Shown here one piece after another: positions 52,485-61,874 of a stretch of DNA of 64,000 bases. Position 1 is the stretch's first letter, and every line of letters begins with the position of its first letter. The stretch is from Tunicatimonas sp964551335 (GTDB lineage: Bacteria; Bacteroidota; Bacteroidia; Cytophagales; Cyclobacteriaceae). The notes below the pieces were generated by a model, which saw nothing but the letters and a program-made list of their open reading frames with translations, did no database searches and was not told the origin of the DNA. A program made the translations under genes and the position numbers. The DNA lies in NCBI GenBank assembly GCA_964551335.1, contig CAZKCO010000030.1, forward strand, positions 21,806 through 85,805. The letters are read 5' to 3'.

Positions 52485-55364
52485 TTACTGCCCTGAACCT
52501 GATGGTTTAGCATCGGCATCATCGGTAGCCGCTCCTTCTTCCGGCAACAAAACCACGCGCACGTAGCTATCAAAGTTGAAGTACTTGTTAGCTACTTCTT
52601 TCAACCCTTCGGCGGTTAGGCTTTCAATTGATTCTTCGTAATCTAGTACCTTCGTTGGGTCTTGATCCAGAAAATATGCTTGCTGCAACGTTCGTAGCCA
52701 GTAGCGATTTTCTTTTAAATTGGTTTCCATATCCCGCCGCTGAGTCTCCTTCACTTTTTTTAAATCCTCCTCAGTAGGTCCGTTCTCCTTCATCTTCTTT
52801 ACTTCAGCAAAAACCGCTTCGGTCAGGTCTTCTACGTTCTCCGGAGCACAAGGAAAGCCAATTCGGATAGAATAGTGCTCATATGGGTACTTCGATGGGT
52901 TGGCACTAGCCCCAATACTATAAACCCCACTTTTCTTCTCCCGAATCTCTTCAATCAGCTTGATATTGAGCGCTTGCACCAGTGCGTTTAATTCGTAAGC
53001 CTCCTTACGGTCGTACTCAAACTCTCCGTTGAAGATAATATTTACCATACTTTTGGGGTCGGTACCTTTGTAAACCTTTTCATCCACTACCCCTGAAGGC
53101 GGGCGGATACCCAAATCTTGCCAACTTTCTTCCCGATCAATATCCGGCAAACTTCCCAGATACTGGGCGGTCACTGTCTTCATCTCCTCTACATCGAAGT
53201 TTCCGACGAAGAAGAAAGTAAAATCGCTGGCGTCGGCAAAGCGGTCGTTATAAGCCGCAAAGGCTTCCTCAAAATCAACCTTTTCCCAATCTTCCTGAGT
53301 AGGATAACCTCCTCCCCGAGGATGGTCCTGCGACAAAATTCGGGAAAGTTTATCCTGGTAGTAGTATTGGGGATTGGAAAGCAGGTTCGCATATATAGCC
53401 TTGTTCTTGGAAATATACGACTGGAAAGCCTCCTGATCCTGACGAGGCGCAGTGAAATAAAGGTGAGTGAGCTGAAGCATCGTCTCTACATCTTTAGGAG
53501 TGCTACTACCCGAGAAGCCTTCGGTTAAACTTCCGATGTAAGGACTTACACTGGCGTTTTTATCGGCAAGATATTTATCCAATACAGTTACCGAGAAGTC
53601 TTTCACTCCGCTTTGAGCTACTATACCATCGGAGTTGGATGCAGAATAATACATATCCATATCGTACAGTGAGTGTCCACCCGGACTAGATGCCGACATC
53701 AAAATCTCATCGGCTTTAAAGTCGGTCGGCTTTAACACTACTTTTACTCCGTTTTCCAAGGTAAATTCAGTTACTCCAATATCTTCCAGCACCTGTTCGT
53801 TCGTGATTTCTGACACTTGAGGTAATGATGCCATCAGAGCATCAGGCACTGCTTCGTCTTCATAGGCAGTAACCTCCACATTTTTCATCTCCTCCAAAAT
53901 AGCCCGGACTTCATCTTCTGAAGGCACTTCTACCCCTTCTTTTTCGGGAGCCATCACGACTACTACCCGGTTCTCATCTTTTATCCATTCGTCGGTCAAC
54001 TCATTAACTTCTTCCAGCGTGATTCCTGGTAAGTACTCCTTCATAAATTCGTATTCGAAAGCAATGCCGGGAATAGCTTCTTCCTCTAAAAAGTTGCGAA
54101 TATATTCGGCTGCGTATACTTCTGATTCAGTTTTTTCCCGCTCATTAAAAGACTGCTCGTATTGAGTAAGCATCTGTTTTTTGTAGCGATCTAATTCAGC
54201 TTGGGTAAAACCATACTGCCTTACTTTCTCATTTTGTTCTAATAGTGTTCGCATTCCGCGCTTAATCCCGTTTTCGGGCACAACTGCCGATTGACTAAAT
54301 GCCTCTATAGCTCGAAATACGGTACCATAGCTTCCCCCAGCGTACATAAAAGGAGGGTCAGCCTTTTGAGTGAGCTCCGCCAAACGCTCATTTAGCATTC
54401 CAGTAAACAAACTATGAATTATTGATTCGCGATAATCTTTTAACGTTTTAATAGCTTCGGGGCGACCTTGTTGTTTATAAAAAAGTATAAACTGATTATA
54501 GGTAGCCTCTGGATCAGTTACGATTGACACTTTTGTGTCTTCGTGGTAAGGAATATCAAATAAATCGCGATTTTTTACATTCTCTGGAGCTTTTAAATCA
54601 CTAAACCTTTCTTTTATCTCCTGCTCCACCTCGGCAGGCTCAACATCTCCCACCACTACTATTGCCATTAAATCAGGGCGATACCAGTCTTCGTAGAATC
54701 GCTCAAGAGTAGCATACTCAAAATTTTCCAATATCTCTTTCTTACCAATTGGTATACGTTCAGAGTATCGCGAGCCATATAACAACTTGGGTAGATATTC
54801 CTCCTGCATGCGCTGCTGGGCACCTTGTCCTCTTCGCCACTCTTCAATCACAACCCCTCGTTCATTGTCAATTTCCTCTTCCTCTAAGGTTAGGCCCCCG
54901 GCCCAGTCTTCAAGAATCTGGAAACCCTTCTCCAAAGTAGTGTCTTCGGTAGGCATCCGCAGCATATACACGGTTTCGTCGAAGCTGGTATAGGCATTGA
55001 GGTGAGCTCCAAAGCGCACTCCGGCCGACTGCAAAATGCTTACCAACTCGTTTTTCTCGAAGTTTTCGGTACCGTTAAAGGCCATGTGCTCCAGAAAGTG
55101 AGCTAAGCCCAGTTGGTCATCATCTTCCAGGATAGAACCGGCGTTGACTGCTAATCGTAGCTCCACCCGATTCTCCGGTCGGCTATTTTGCCGTATATAG
55201 TAAGTTAAGCCGTTATCTAGTTTTCCTTTCAGTACTCTGTCAGTGGTAGGAATCTCGTTACTAAGTTCCAGATCACTGCTAATCTCCATTTCCTGCCCGA
55301 CAACCGGCCCGAGGCCAATTAGCAAGAGGATCGCACTGATAGTTAGTGTTAGTTTGTGCAACAT
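52485..55364 (-). CDS. M16-family zinc metalloprotease (two-domain)
   Basis: A 959-residue protein with a signal peptide ending near VVGQ. The first half has the inverted zinc motif HFLEH at residues 89-93 (GLAHFLEHMAFNGTENF) and the downstream Glu in NERGVVIEEWRRGQG. The second half repeats the M16 fold without zinc ligands, as in pitrilysin-like enzymes, and ends in a Ser/Gly/Ala/Asp tail. Length fits the periplasmic PqqL-like M16 class. It degrades exported or imported peptides. Monocistronic, with its own terminator and 223 bases of AT-rich upstream sequence. Confidence 0.93.
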   Translation of the reverse strand: MLHKLTLTISAILLLIGLGPVVGQEMEISSDLELSNEIPTTDRVLKGKLDNGLTYYIRQNSRPENRVELRLAVNAGSILEDDDQLGLAHFLEHMAFNGTENFEKNELVSILQSAGVRFGAHLNAYTSFDETVYMLRMPTEDTTLEKGFQILEDWAGGLTLEEEEIDNERGVVIEEWRRGQGAQQRMQEEYLPKLLYGSRYSERIPIGKKEILENFEYATLERFYEDWYRPDLMAIVVVGDVEPAEVEQEIKERFSDLKAPENVKNRDLFDIPYHEDTKVSIVTDPEATYNQFILFYKQQGRPEAIKTLKDYRESIIHSLFTGMLNERLAELTQKADPPFMYAGGSYGTVFRAIEAFSQSAVVPENGIKRGMRTLLEQNEKVRQYGFTQAELDRYKKQMLTQYEQSFNEREKTESEVYAAEYIRNFLEEEAIPGIAFEYEFMKEYLPGITLEEVNELTDEWIKDENRVVVVMAPEKEGVEVPSEDEVRAILEEMKNVEVTAYEDEAVPDALMASLPQVSEITNEQVLEDIGVTEFTLENGVKVVLKPTDFKADEILMSASSPGGHSLYDMDMYYSASNSDGIVAQSGVKDFSVTVLDKYLADKNASVSPYIGSLTEGFSGSSTPKDVETMLQLTHLYFTAPRQDQEAFQSYISKNKAIYANLLSNPQYYYQDKLSRILSQDHPRGGGYPTQEDWEKVDFEEAFAAYNDRFADASDFTFFFVGNFDVEEMKTVTAQYLGSLPDIDREESWQDLGIRPPSGVVDEKVYKGTDPKSMVNIIFNGEFEYDRKEAYELNALVQALNIKLIEEIREKKSGVYSIGASANPSKYPYEHYSIRIGFPCAPENVEDLTEAVFAEVKKMKENGPTEEDLKKVKETQRRDMETNLKENRYWLRTLQQAYFLDQDPTKVLDYEESIESLTAEGLKEVANKYFNFDSYVRVVLLPEEGAATDDADAKPSGSGQ

Positions 55365-55470
55365 GTGTTTCTATTTTTAGTCAATAATAGCATTCAAGAT
55401 ACAAAGCATTACGCTGAATGAACGATTTACCGCCCAATAAATTCTGATTTAACAAAAGTTAACGCAAACA

Positions 55471-55595
55471 GGGTGAAGGGTAAAGGGTTGAAGATATAAG
55501 GTAGAGGGTAAGAAATGGGGGCTTAGATAAGTAAATAGATGCCTTTAACCCGTATCCATCTACCTTCAACCTCGTACCCTGTACTCTTTACCGTT
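55471..55595. repeat. Degenerate purine/pyrimidine inverted repeat overlapping a stop codon
   Basis: The left arm is a GGGTAAAGGGTTGAAG-like purine-rich series. The right arm, read on the other strand, is GGTAAAGAGTACAGGGTACG, then AGGTTGAAGGTAGATGGATACGGG. The arms match imperfectly over about 50 bases with a central spacer. The right arm covers the TAA of the PfkB gene. It looks like a recurrent intergenic palindromic element. Confidence 0.5.
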
Positions 55596-56610
55596 TTACT
55601 CTTCCCGAAAGGTTGCCCTCAGCAACTTCCAAAATTTCATCTTCACTCGAGATATTAACGTCACCAGGGATGGTGTGTTTAATTGCTGAAGCTGCAGTCG
55701 CAAACTCAACGGTCTTTTGTCCATCCCAAGCCTGACTTAGGCCATGAATAACCCCAGCCATAAAAGCATCGCCCCCTCCTACCCGGTCGATGATTTTCAG
55801 ACAATACTTACGGCTCTCGTAGCGGTTAGTGCCATCGAATAAGATCCCTGCCCAGTCATTATCGGTAGCAGAATGATGCTCTCGAATGGTAAGAGCTACC
55901 CATTTAAATTGTCGGTACTCCATCAGTTTTTCGGCAGTTTCCCAGGTAGATGCTACCAAGCCTTCCCAACTTTCACCTCGGTCGGCCGGGTAAATATTCA
56001 GAACATCCCCCGCCGACCCGACATTGCTAAAAAGCACATCTACGTCTTCCAACATTGGCTGAAGGGTAGCCCTACCTTCTTCTAGCGTCCATAAACTACG
56101 GCGAAAATTCAGATCAAAGGCCGTACGTGCCCCAATTTTTTTGGCCGTACGTAAAGCTTCAGCACAGGCCTGGGCACAATTCTTGGATAAGGCAGGAGTG
56201 ATACCCGTCGTGACAAACCAATCCTGACTATTTAATAGACCAGACCAATCGAACTCTTCGGGTCGGGAATTAGCAATGGCCGAATGCTCCCGATCATAAA
56301 TGATCCGAGCCGGGCGAAGAGAAGTGCCATGCTCCAGATAGTAGGTGCCGACCCGCTTCCCATCTCTGATAACACCGTCCGTTTTGATTCCGTATTCTCG
56401 GATTGCCCGAATGGCAGCATCCCCGAGACCGTGGGCCGGTAGCTTGGTAATAAACTGCACTTGATGACCAAATAATGATAACGAAGCCGCCACGTTGGAT
56501 TCGGCCCCGGCATACTCCATCTTCAACTCATTAGTTTGGGAGATGCGTTCGTACCCATTAAGCGGAGAAAGGCGAAGCAGAATTTCGCCAAAACAGGTAA
56601 TTCGACTCAT
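55588..56610 (-). CDS. PfkB-family sugar kinase, 2-keto-3-deoxygluconate kinase-like
   Basis: A 340-residue ribokinase-fold kinase opening RITCFGEILLRLSP with the sugar-binding GAESNVAASLSLFG. The PfkB signature 2 is DRVGGGDAFMAGVIHG with the catalytic Asp. The GE.LLRLSP...AGAE.NVA wording matches KDG kinases of Bacteroidota rather than fructokinases. It would phosphorylate 2-keto-3-deoxygluconate to KDPG in hexuronate catabolism; no aldolase is adjacent. The stop lies within a palindromic repeat. Its upstream region (317 bases) contains no other gene. Confidence 0.85.
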   Translation of the reverse strand: MSRITCFGEILLRLSPLNGYERISQTNELKMEYAGAESNVAASLSLFGHQVQFITKLPAHGLGDAAIRAIREYGIKTDGVIRDGKRVGTYYLEHGTSLRPARIIYDREHSAIANSRPEEFDWSGLLNSQDWFVTTGITPALSKNCAQACAEALRTAKKIGARTAFDLNFRRSLWTLEEGRATLQPMLEDVDVLFSNVGSAGDVLNIYPADRGESWEGLVASTWETAEKLMEYRQFKWVALTIREHHSATDNDWAGILFDGTNRYESRKYCLKIIDRVGGGDAFMAGVIHGLSQAWDGQKTVEFATAASAIKHTIPGDVNISSEDEILEVAEGNLSGRVKR

Positions 56611-56927
56611 TTACTTCAAATGTTCAGCTTGCAATGTACAATGAATAGTTAAAAGTGGACAGCGGACTGTGGATATTGAAAATTTTTACAGGACAAACGT
56701 AGGGTGGCCACTAGTGACGAATAACAAAAGGGAGAATATACATTGTCATCTCCCTGTTCTTTGTTCACCAGTGCACGCAAACTGTCCGATTTCGAACACC
56801 CAATTAGAATGAAAAAGGCGATTAGAGCCATTTGACGCTATTTTTGGGTTTGGCACAGCAGTTGAAATGTTTATTACCAAAGACGTTAAGTTAAGCGTCT
56901 CAACATTAACCCAAAATTCTAATTATC
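56611..56927. other. Intergenic region between divergent genes
   Basis: This 317-base region holds the promoters for the PfkB gene (minus) and the 64-residue gene (plus). A small hairpin AGACG/CGTCT occurs shortly before the plus-strand ATG. A 60-codon minus-strand frame (56649-56831) looks like a short lipoprotein (ends its hydrophobic stretch in IGC) but lacks a basic N-terminus; I do not call it. Confidence 0.4.
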
Positions 56928-57122
56928 ATGACAACTCAAGTAAATACTTCCGCTTCTTTATTTATTGACACCGAATTTACTTCTATCCCTTATTCAGGAG
57001 CTACGCTACGATTAAACGAAAGACTGGGAATAAGCAGAAACACCACTCCATTTTCCGGAATGGAAACTGGTAAGTTCCGTAAATTATTTGATCGCCATAG
57101 AACTGCTTTCCGACGTCGTTAA
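56928..57122 (+). CDS. Small basic-tailed peptide, unknown
   Basis: A 64-residue frame with a well-placed ATG. The N-terminus is Thr/Ser-rich (MTTQVNTSASLFIDTEF) and the C-terminus strongly basic (KFRKLFDRHRTAFRRR). There is no signal peptide and no recognised family. The frame fills its intergenic interval, and a hairpin (CAAGG/CCTTG) with a T-rich tail follows, although that overlaps the end of the convergent gene. Arg-rich small proteins of this type may bind nucleic acid. It could be a chance frame. Confidence 0.4.
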   Translation: MTTQVNTSASLFIDTEFTSIPYSGATLRLNERLGISRNTTPFSGMETGKFRKLFDRHRTAFRRR

Positions 57123-57174
57123 TAGCATCATCATTTAATGGATGACTTATAGGCAAGGTTGCCAGTCGGTAAAA

Positions 57175-58320
57175 TTACTGTTGAGCCTTGTCTTTTTCTT
57201 TTTCTTGCTCAATTTCATTCAGAGCAGAAGCCTTAATAAACCCCTTTTCTACGGCATGGCGTGCCGCCGCCGCAGTATCGGGGCAACGTAGCATCTCTAC
57301 TCCTGCTCCGGTCAATTCTTCTTGAATTATATCCACTTCTGCATCACGAATGTTTTTAGTTACATCCCGGATGTAAATGGCCAAGATGCGACTTGGATAC
57401 TCCTTCACTACCTGCCGGTAAATTTCCGGATCGTGCTGACCACTGTCACCAATCAAGATGAATTTCAAATGGGGGTAGGTATCCAGAACACTTCGTATTT
57501 TTACTGGCTTATGTTCGTGATGCGACTCTTTAATAAACTTGGTAGGGTCAATCCCAATATCGCGTAACAAGATGGGGCCCTTGGGAATATCATTGATCTC
57601 AAAAAAATCTTTTAGCACATCGTAGAGATTCCAGGGGCTACTAGAAACAAAGAAAAATGGGTTATGAAAGCTTCCGTGGCTACCTTTAGCCAGAGCGCGG
57701 TAAAAAGCTGCCGCCCCCTCAAAAGGGGTTCGGGTAAAGGCATTTTCCATTAATGAAAGCTTGATGACCCTGAACAGTTGATTGACTTCAGAAACCAGAA
57801 TGGTATCATCCACATCGGATATAATTCCGAATTCGGTTTTATTATCGGGTATCAATACCTCTCCTACCGCTTCTACTTCCTCCTGTCCCGCTACGATTTT
57901 ATCTATAAGTTCTAATTGAATCGGGTGCCAGAGCACATTATGATCTAGCTTGTCGACGTCAACCTTAAAGTCCAGATGAAAGTAACCTTCATTATCGGCT
58001 TGTATCTCCTGTACCTCATTTTGAAAAGATGCTTTCAACCGAGCGTGAGGAATCTCATCGCTATTAAAGCGTTTTATCATGGACTTTAAATTCCGCCACT
58101 TGGATGCAGTCTTAATCGGTTCATTAATACCCTCATCCTCCAGAATTCTACCGCTGAGTGCAATTCTATCCAGATTACCAAACCCTAAGTACGGTAATAT
58201 TACCACCGGATCTACCAAATTAAAGCGTTTTTTAAAAGCAAACTTTTTTCGGTCTAGGGCATCATCGGCTTTGCTGAGGAGTTTGAGAAACTGATTATTA
58301 TCGTCTTGGTTGTTGTCCAT
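57175..58320 (-). CDS. App1-family (DUF2183) phosphatidate phosphatase-like protein, copy 1
   Basis: About 381 residues from the ATG at 58320. An in-frame ATG 114 bases upstream would add a leader unlike its paralogue. The N-terminal half is a beta domain (VVILPYLGFGN, LDFKVDVDKL). The C-terminal half is the App1 catalytic domain with DVDDTILVSE (DxDxT nucleophile), FFFVSSSPWNLYD and ILIGDSGQHDPEIY. Fungal App1 is a Mg2+-dependent phosphatidate phosphatase; bacterial homologues are poorly studied. No signal peptide. It shares layout and about half its sequence with the adjacent copy. Confidence 0.85.
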   Translation of the reverse strand: MDNNQDDNNQFLKLLSKADDALDRKKFAFKKRFNLVDPVVILPYLGFGNLDRIALSGRILEDEGINEPIKTASKWRNLKSMIKRFNSDEIPHARLKASFQNEVQEIQADNEGYFHLDFKVDVDKLDHNVLWHPIQLELIDKIVAGQEEVEAVGEVLIPDNKTEFGIISDVDDTILVSEVNQLFRVIKLSLMENAFTRTPFEGAAAFYRALAKGSHGSFHNPFFFVSSSPWNLYDVLKDFFEINDIPKGPILLRDIGIDPTKFIKESHHEHKPVKIRSVLDTYPHLKFILIGDSGQHDPEIYRQVVKEYPSRILAIYIRDVTKNIRDAEVDIIQEELTGAGVEMLRCPDTAAAARHAVEKGFIKASALNEIEQEKEKDKAQQ

Positions 58321-58461
58321 TAATAATTGTGTTTTGGTATTAGGGTGTTTTAGTTTTTGTAGTGTTGAGGTATTATAGTCCTTAGTCGACAGTCCAAGCT
58401 CCAGCGCTTTTTGCTTCTCTCCTCCGTTTTTCAACTCTTCGCCCCTGCCCTTGGCAATTAA

Positions 58462-59607
58462 CTATTCTTCTCGTTGGTGGTCCTCGTCTCGGCCTTGTAC
58501 TACTTTACTTAGGGCATCGCCAGGTATGTAGCCTTTCTGGATAGCATGATGGGCAGCATCTTCGGTATCCTGGCAAAGCAGCATATCTATGCCGTGAATT
58601 TTTACCGTTTGAGCAATCTTTTTTACTTTACCATCCCGTCCGGTTTTCTCTTCAGGGCTCACGTCGCGAATATAGATGGCCAGCACTTTATCGGGGTAAT
58701 CGTTGACGACCTTCTGATAAATCTCGGCATCTTTTTGGCCGCTGTCGCCAACTAATATGAAGGATAAGTCGGGATACATTCTGAAGATACGTTCTACCTT
58801 CTCCACCTTGTGGTTCATATGGCCCGACTTAATGAACTTATCTTTGGTAAGTCCCATATCTCGCAATAAAAAAGGGCCTTTGGGAATATCGTTGTTTTCG
58901 CAGAAGCGAACCAGCAGATCGTATAAATTCCAGGGGCTGCTGGAAACATAGAAGATGGGGTTAAAGCGATTACCATCGCTCCCTTTTTGCAGAGCCCGGT
59001 AAAAAGCGGCAACACCTTCAAAAGGCATACGGGTCTTAGCGTTTTTCAGAAAAGTGAGTTTTCCTTTCTGAATTAAGTCGGAGGATTTGGAAACCAGAAT
59101 GGTGTCATCTACATCGGAAATTACTCCGAACTGAGCCCGTTCACCGGGAACCATAACCTCACCCGTTGACTTTACTTCTCCCTGATCTTCAATAATCTGA
59201 TCGAGCAGTTCAAAGTCAATGGAGTGCCATATTTGGTTTTCGGGTAGTTTTTCGTTGGTATTAAACACTACTTCAAAGTAGCCCTCTGAATCCGTTGTGA
59301 TCTCTTTGGTCTGCCCTTGGAAGCTGGCACGTAAGCGAGCGTTAGTTATCTCATCGCTTTCGTATCGCTTAAACATGGTGTATAGATTCTTCCAAACCGG
59401 ATCATCTTCTTCAGGCTGATCCAGACCTTCGTCTTCCAGCAGCCGCCCCATAATATGTACTGTTTCGTGATTGCCATACCCGTAGTAGGGCAATATGGCA
59501 AAAGGGCCAAGAGCACCTAAGTTACGTTTTAGCAAGAACCTAGCCTTATCAAATTTGTCTTCTACTCCGCTCAGAGCATTCAATAAAAAGTCTTTAGAAC
59601 TGGACAT
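58462..59607 (-). CDS. App1-family (DUF2183) phosphatidate phosphatase-like protein, copy 2
   Basis: A 381-residue paralogue of the gene just downstream. It has FAILPYYGYGN, the DVDDTILVSK catalytic motif, IFYVSSSPWNLYD, ILVGDSGQKDAEIY and VLAIYIRDVS. It carries a Lys-rich insertion (SPEEKTGRDGKVKKIAQ) the other lacks. The two genes are tandem, 141 bases apart on the same strand, clearly from a local duplication. Likely cytoplasmic, acting on membrane lipid phosphate. This copy is probably first in the unit. Confidence 0.87.
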   Translation of the reverse strand: MSSSKDFLLNALSGVEDKFDKARFLLKRNLGALGPFAILPYYGYGNHETVHIMGRLLEDEGLDQPEEDDPVWKNLYTMFKRYESDEITNARLRASFQGQTKEITTDSEGYFEVVFNTNEKLPENQIWHSIDFELLDQIIEDQGEVKSTGEVMVPGERAQFGVISDVDDTILVSKSSDLIQKGKLTFLKNAKTRMPFEGVAAFYRALQKGSDGNRFNPIFYVSSSPWNLYDLLVRFCENNDIPKGPFLLRDMGLTKDKFIKSGHMNHKVEKVERIFRMYPDLSFILVGDSGQKDAEIYQKVVNDYPDKVLAIYIRDVSPEEKTGRDGKVKKIAQTVKIHGIDMLLCQDTEDAAHHAIQKGYIPGDALSKVVQGRDEDHQREE

Positions 59608-59696
59608 TAAATTAGTGGTTAGTTCAAAAAAAGGTCGCGTAGTAAAAAGAGCGATATGTCAAAAAATGTTTTAACCGCTGCTCAACACGTTTGCAT

Positions 59697-61691
59697 TCAG
59701 GCAACGACGATGCCGAGGACCTTGGCAATTTCCTGCTGCGATTGCTTTAGCACCTGAAAGTCTTTCAGTATCTGAAATTGATCTACTTCGTCGGTAGTTT
59801 CTTTCAACTTCTGCCTTTGTTCGTCCATTATTTGACTTAAATAAGCAAATTTTAGCTCGAGTATGCTTCGTTGGATAACCTGGTGCAGTATATCTTGCTC
59901 ACGGGTTACGTAAATGTCGTGCAACAGTTCCCAATTTTCGCTTAGTACGTAATGATCTACTACTAGATCGATCACTTCCTGCTTTATTTCTTCAGCGCCG
60001 TGTTCAGCGAGCCAGGCTTCGGTGACCGTTACTCCTTTCATGGACTGCTCCCGGTACAACTGGAATATTTGCTGATACACTGGGGTTTGGATTGTAATAT
60101 CCTCCAATTCGTGGTAGATATAATCGTACACTTTGACTGGCTCAGTGGCATCAACCGAGGGTTCTTCCGGTAGAGTAGCACTGTTTTCCTTTTCCGGTTG
60201 CACCTGAATAGGCTGTTGGCCGTACAGTACTAGCACTCTTATCACTTCCCGCTCTTTGAAAAAGATACTCGGCTGTACATTGGATAGTTCTTCACCTTTA
60301 TCGGGCGGAGCTAATTCAGGAGCGGGTTGGGCTTCCTCTTCCATAATCATCCCCCGGCGCTGCGTAGCCCGCTGCTCCTTTAGATGAATCTTATTCATCT
60401 CCGTCACTAGTACCTGCTCATCAATCTCCAGTTGGGAGCTGGTGGCCTTAATGTAAACCTGTCGCTGTATCGGATCAGGCACTTTAGCAATGCTACCCAC
60501 TACTTCCCTGATCAGCTCGGCCCTACGAATAGGGTCTGATGAGGCTTCTTTCTGATAAATTTGCGTTTTGAAGCCAATAAAGTCAGTGCGGTGTTCCTTC
60601 AAGTAGGATCGCAGCTCGGAAGCATCCAGTCGGCGGGCGAGGCTATCGGGGTCTTCTCCCTCGGGCAGCATCACCGCTTTTACCTGTAAGCCTCCTTCCA
60701 GCAGCATATCAATTCCCCGGAAAGAGGCTTTGAGTCCGGCAGGATCGCTATCGAAGAGGACAGTCACGTTCTGAGTGTAGCGGCCAATGAGGCGAATTTG
60801 CTCCTGGGTCAGCGACGTGCCCGACGAAGCCACAGCATTTTTTACCCCGGCCTGGTAGAGTGAGATTACATCGGTATAGCCCTCAACCAGATAACAATTA
60901 TCTTCCTGCCGAATGGCTTGCTTGGCTTGATACAGTCCGTACAGCACATCCGATTTATGGTAAATGAGCGTTTCGGGTGAGTTGAGGTATTTGGGTTGGG
61001 CGGCAACCCGCTGTCCCTTCCCTAAAATTCTCGCCCCAAAGGCCAGCACCCTGCCAGAAATATTATGCACCGGAAACATTACTCTGCCCCGGAATCGATC
61101 ATATTCCCGATTGCCTTCCTCCTTCTGAATGATCAAACCGGCTTTCGCCAGGTATTCTTTCTGATAGCCTTTCTTCAGAGCAGCCTGCATCAATCCGTCC
61201 CACTGGTCGAGGCTGTATCCCAAGGAAAAGGTTTGAATGGTTTCGTCGCTGAAGCCTCGCTCCCGCAGGTAAGTAAGCCCAATACTCTTTCCTTCCTCCT
61301 GCTTCCACAAATTGTTCTGGTAGTACTCGGCGGCGAACTTCATCACAATGAATACACTATCCCGCTCATTGCGGGCTTCCAGTTCTTCATCGGTAGCCTC
61401 TTCTTCGGGAATATCTACCCCGTAGCGTTTGGCCAGGTGCTTTAGTGCTTCCACGTAGCTCATGCCCTCGGCATCCATCAGAAAAGTAATGGCATCACCG
61501 GCCTTACCCGAGCTAAAGTCCTTAAAAAAGCCTTTGGAAGGCACCACGTAGAAGGAAGGAGTGCGTTCATTATTGAATGGGCTATAACCCCGGAAATTAC
61601 TCCCGTTCTTCTTCAGGTTCACAAAGTCACCAATCACCTCCAGCACATCGGTGCGCGACTTAATTTCATCAACAATCTCCTTCGGAATCAT
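59697..61691 (-). CDS. dnaG: DNA primase DnaG with lost zinc ligands
   Basis: A 664-residue protein with all DnaG parts. The N-terminal domain is IVDEIKSRTDVLEVIGDFVNL, the RNA polymerase core has SYVEALKHLAKRYGVDIP, and the Toprim domain has LVEGYTDVISLYQAG and VLFDSDPAGLKA. A long C-terminal helicase-binding region follows. The usual CHCC zinc site is replaced: CPFH reads SPFN (37-40), and the second pair CFGC reads DFSS (58-61). TPSF and GDAI around them are intact. I recall the same loss in other Bacteroidota primases. It makes RNA primers for replication. Confidence 0.93.
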   Translation of the reverse strand: MIPKEIVDEIKSRTDVLEVIGDFVNLKKNGSNFRGYSPFNNERTPSFYVVPSKGFFKDFSSGKAGDAITFLMDAEGMSYVEALKHLAKRYGVDIPEEEATDEELEARNERDSVFIVMKFAAEYYQNNLWKQEEGKSIGLTYLRERGFSDETIQTFSLGYSLDQWDGLMQAALKKGYQKEYLAKAGLIIQKEEGNREYDRFRGRVMFPVHNISGRVLAFGARILGKGQRVAAQPKYLNSPETLIYHKSDVLYGLYQAKQAIRQEDNCYLVEGYTDVISLYQAGVKNAVASSGTSLTQEQIRLIGRYTQNVTVLFDSDPAGLKASFRGIDMLLEGGLQVKAVMLPEGEDPDSLARRLDASELRSYLKEHRTDFIGFKTQIYQKEASSDPIRRAELIREVVGSIAKVPDPIQRQVYIKATSSQLEIDEQVLVTEMNKIHLKEQRATQRRGMIMEEEAQPAPELAPPDKGEELSNVQPSIFFKEREVIRVLVLYGQQPIQVQPEKENSATLPEEPSVDATEPVKVYDYIYHELEDITIQTPVYQQIFQLYREQSMKGVTVTEAWLAEHGAEEIKQEVIDLVVDHYVLSENWELLHDIYVTREQDILHQVIQRSILELKFAYLSQIMDEQRQKLKETTDEVDQFQILKDFQVLKQSQQEIAKVLGIVVA

Positions 61692-61874
61692 ACAACGTCG
61701 ATTTGCCGACCCAATTTAATCTATTCTTCCGAAGTTGCCTTGATGAATTATTAAAAATAGGTGGCTACTCCGCAGGATTACAAAAATTTATCCTGCTTCA
61801 TTAAAATCACTTACGGGTTGTGGCTAATTTATTATATTACTGCCCTACATACATTAACAACCTATTTTATAGCT

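Noticed and set aside
56649..56831. 60-codon minus-strand frame looking like a short lipoprotein
   Set aside because: Hydrophobic start without a basic residue; position overlaps the promoter region of two divergent genes.
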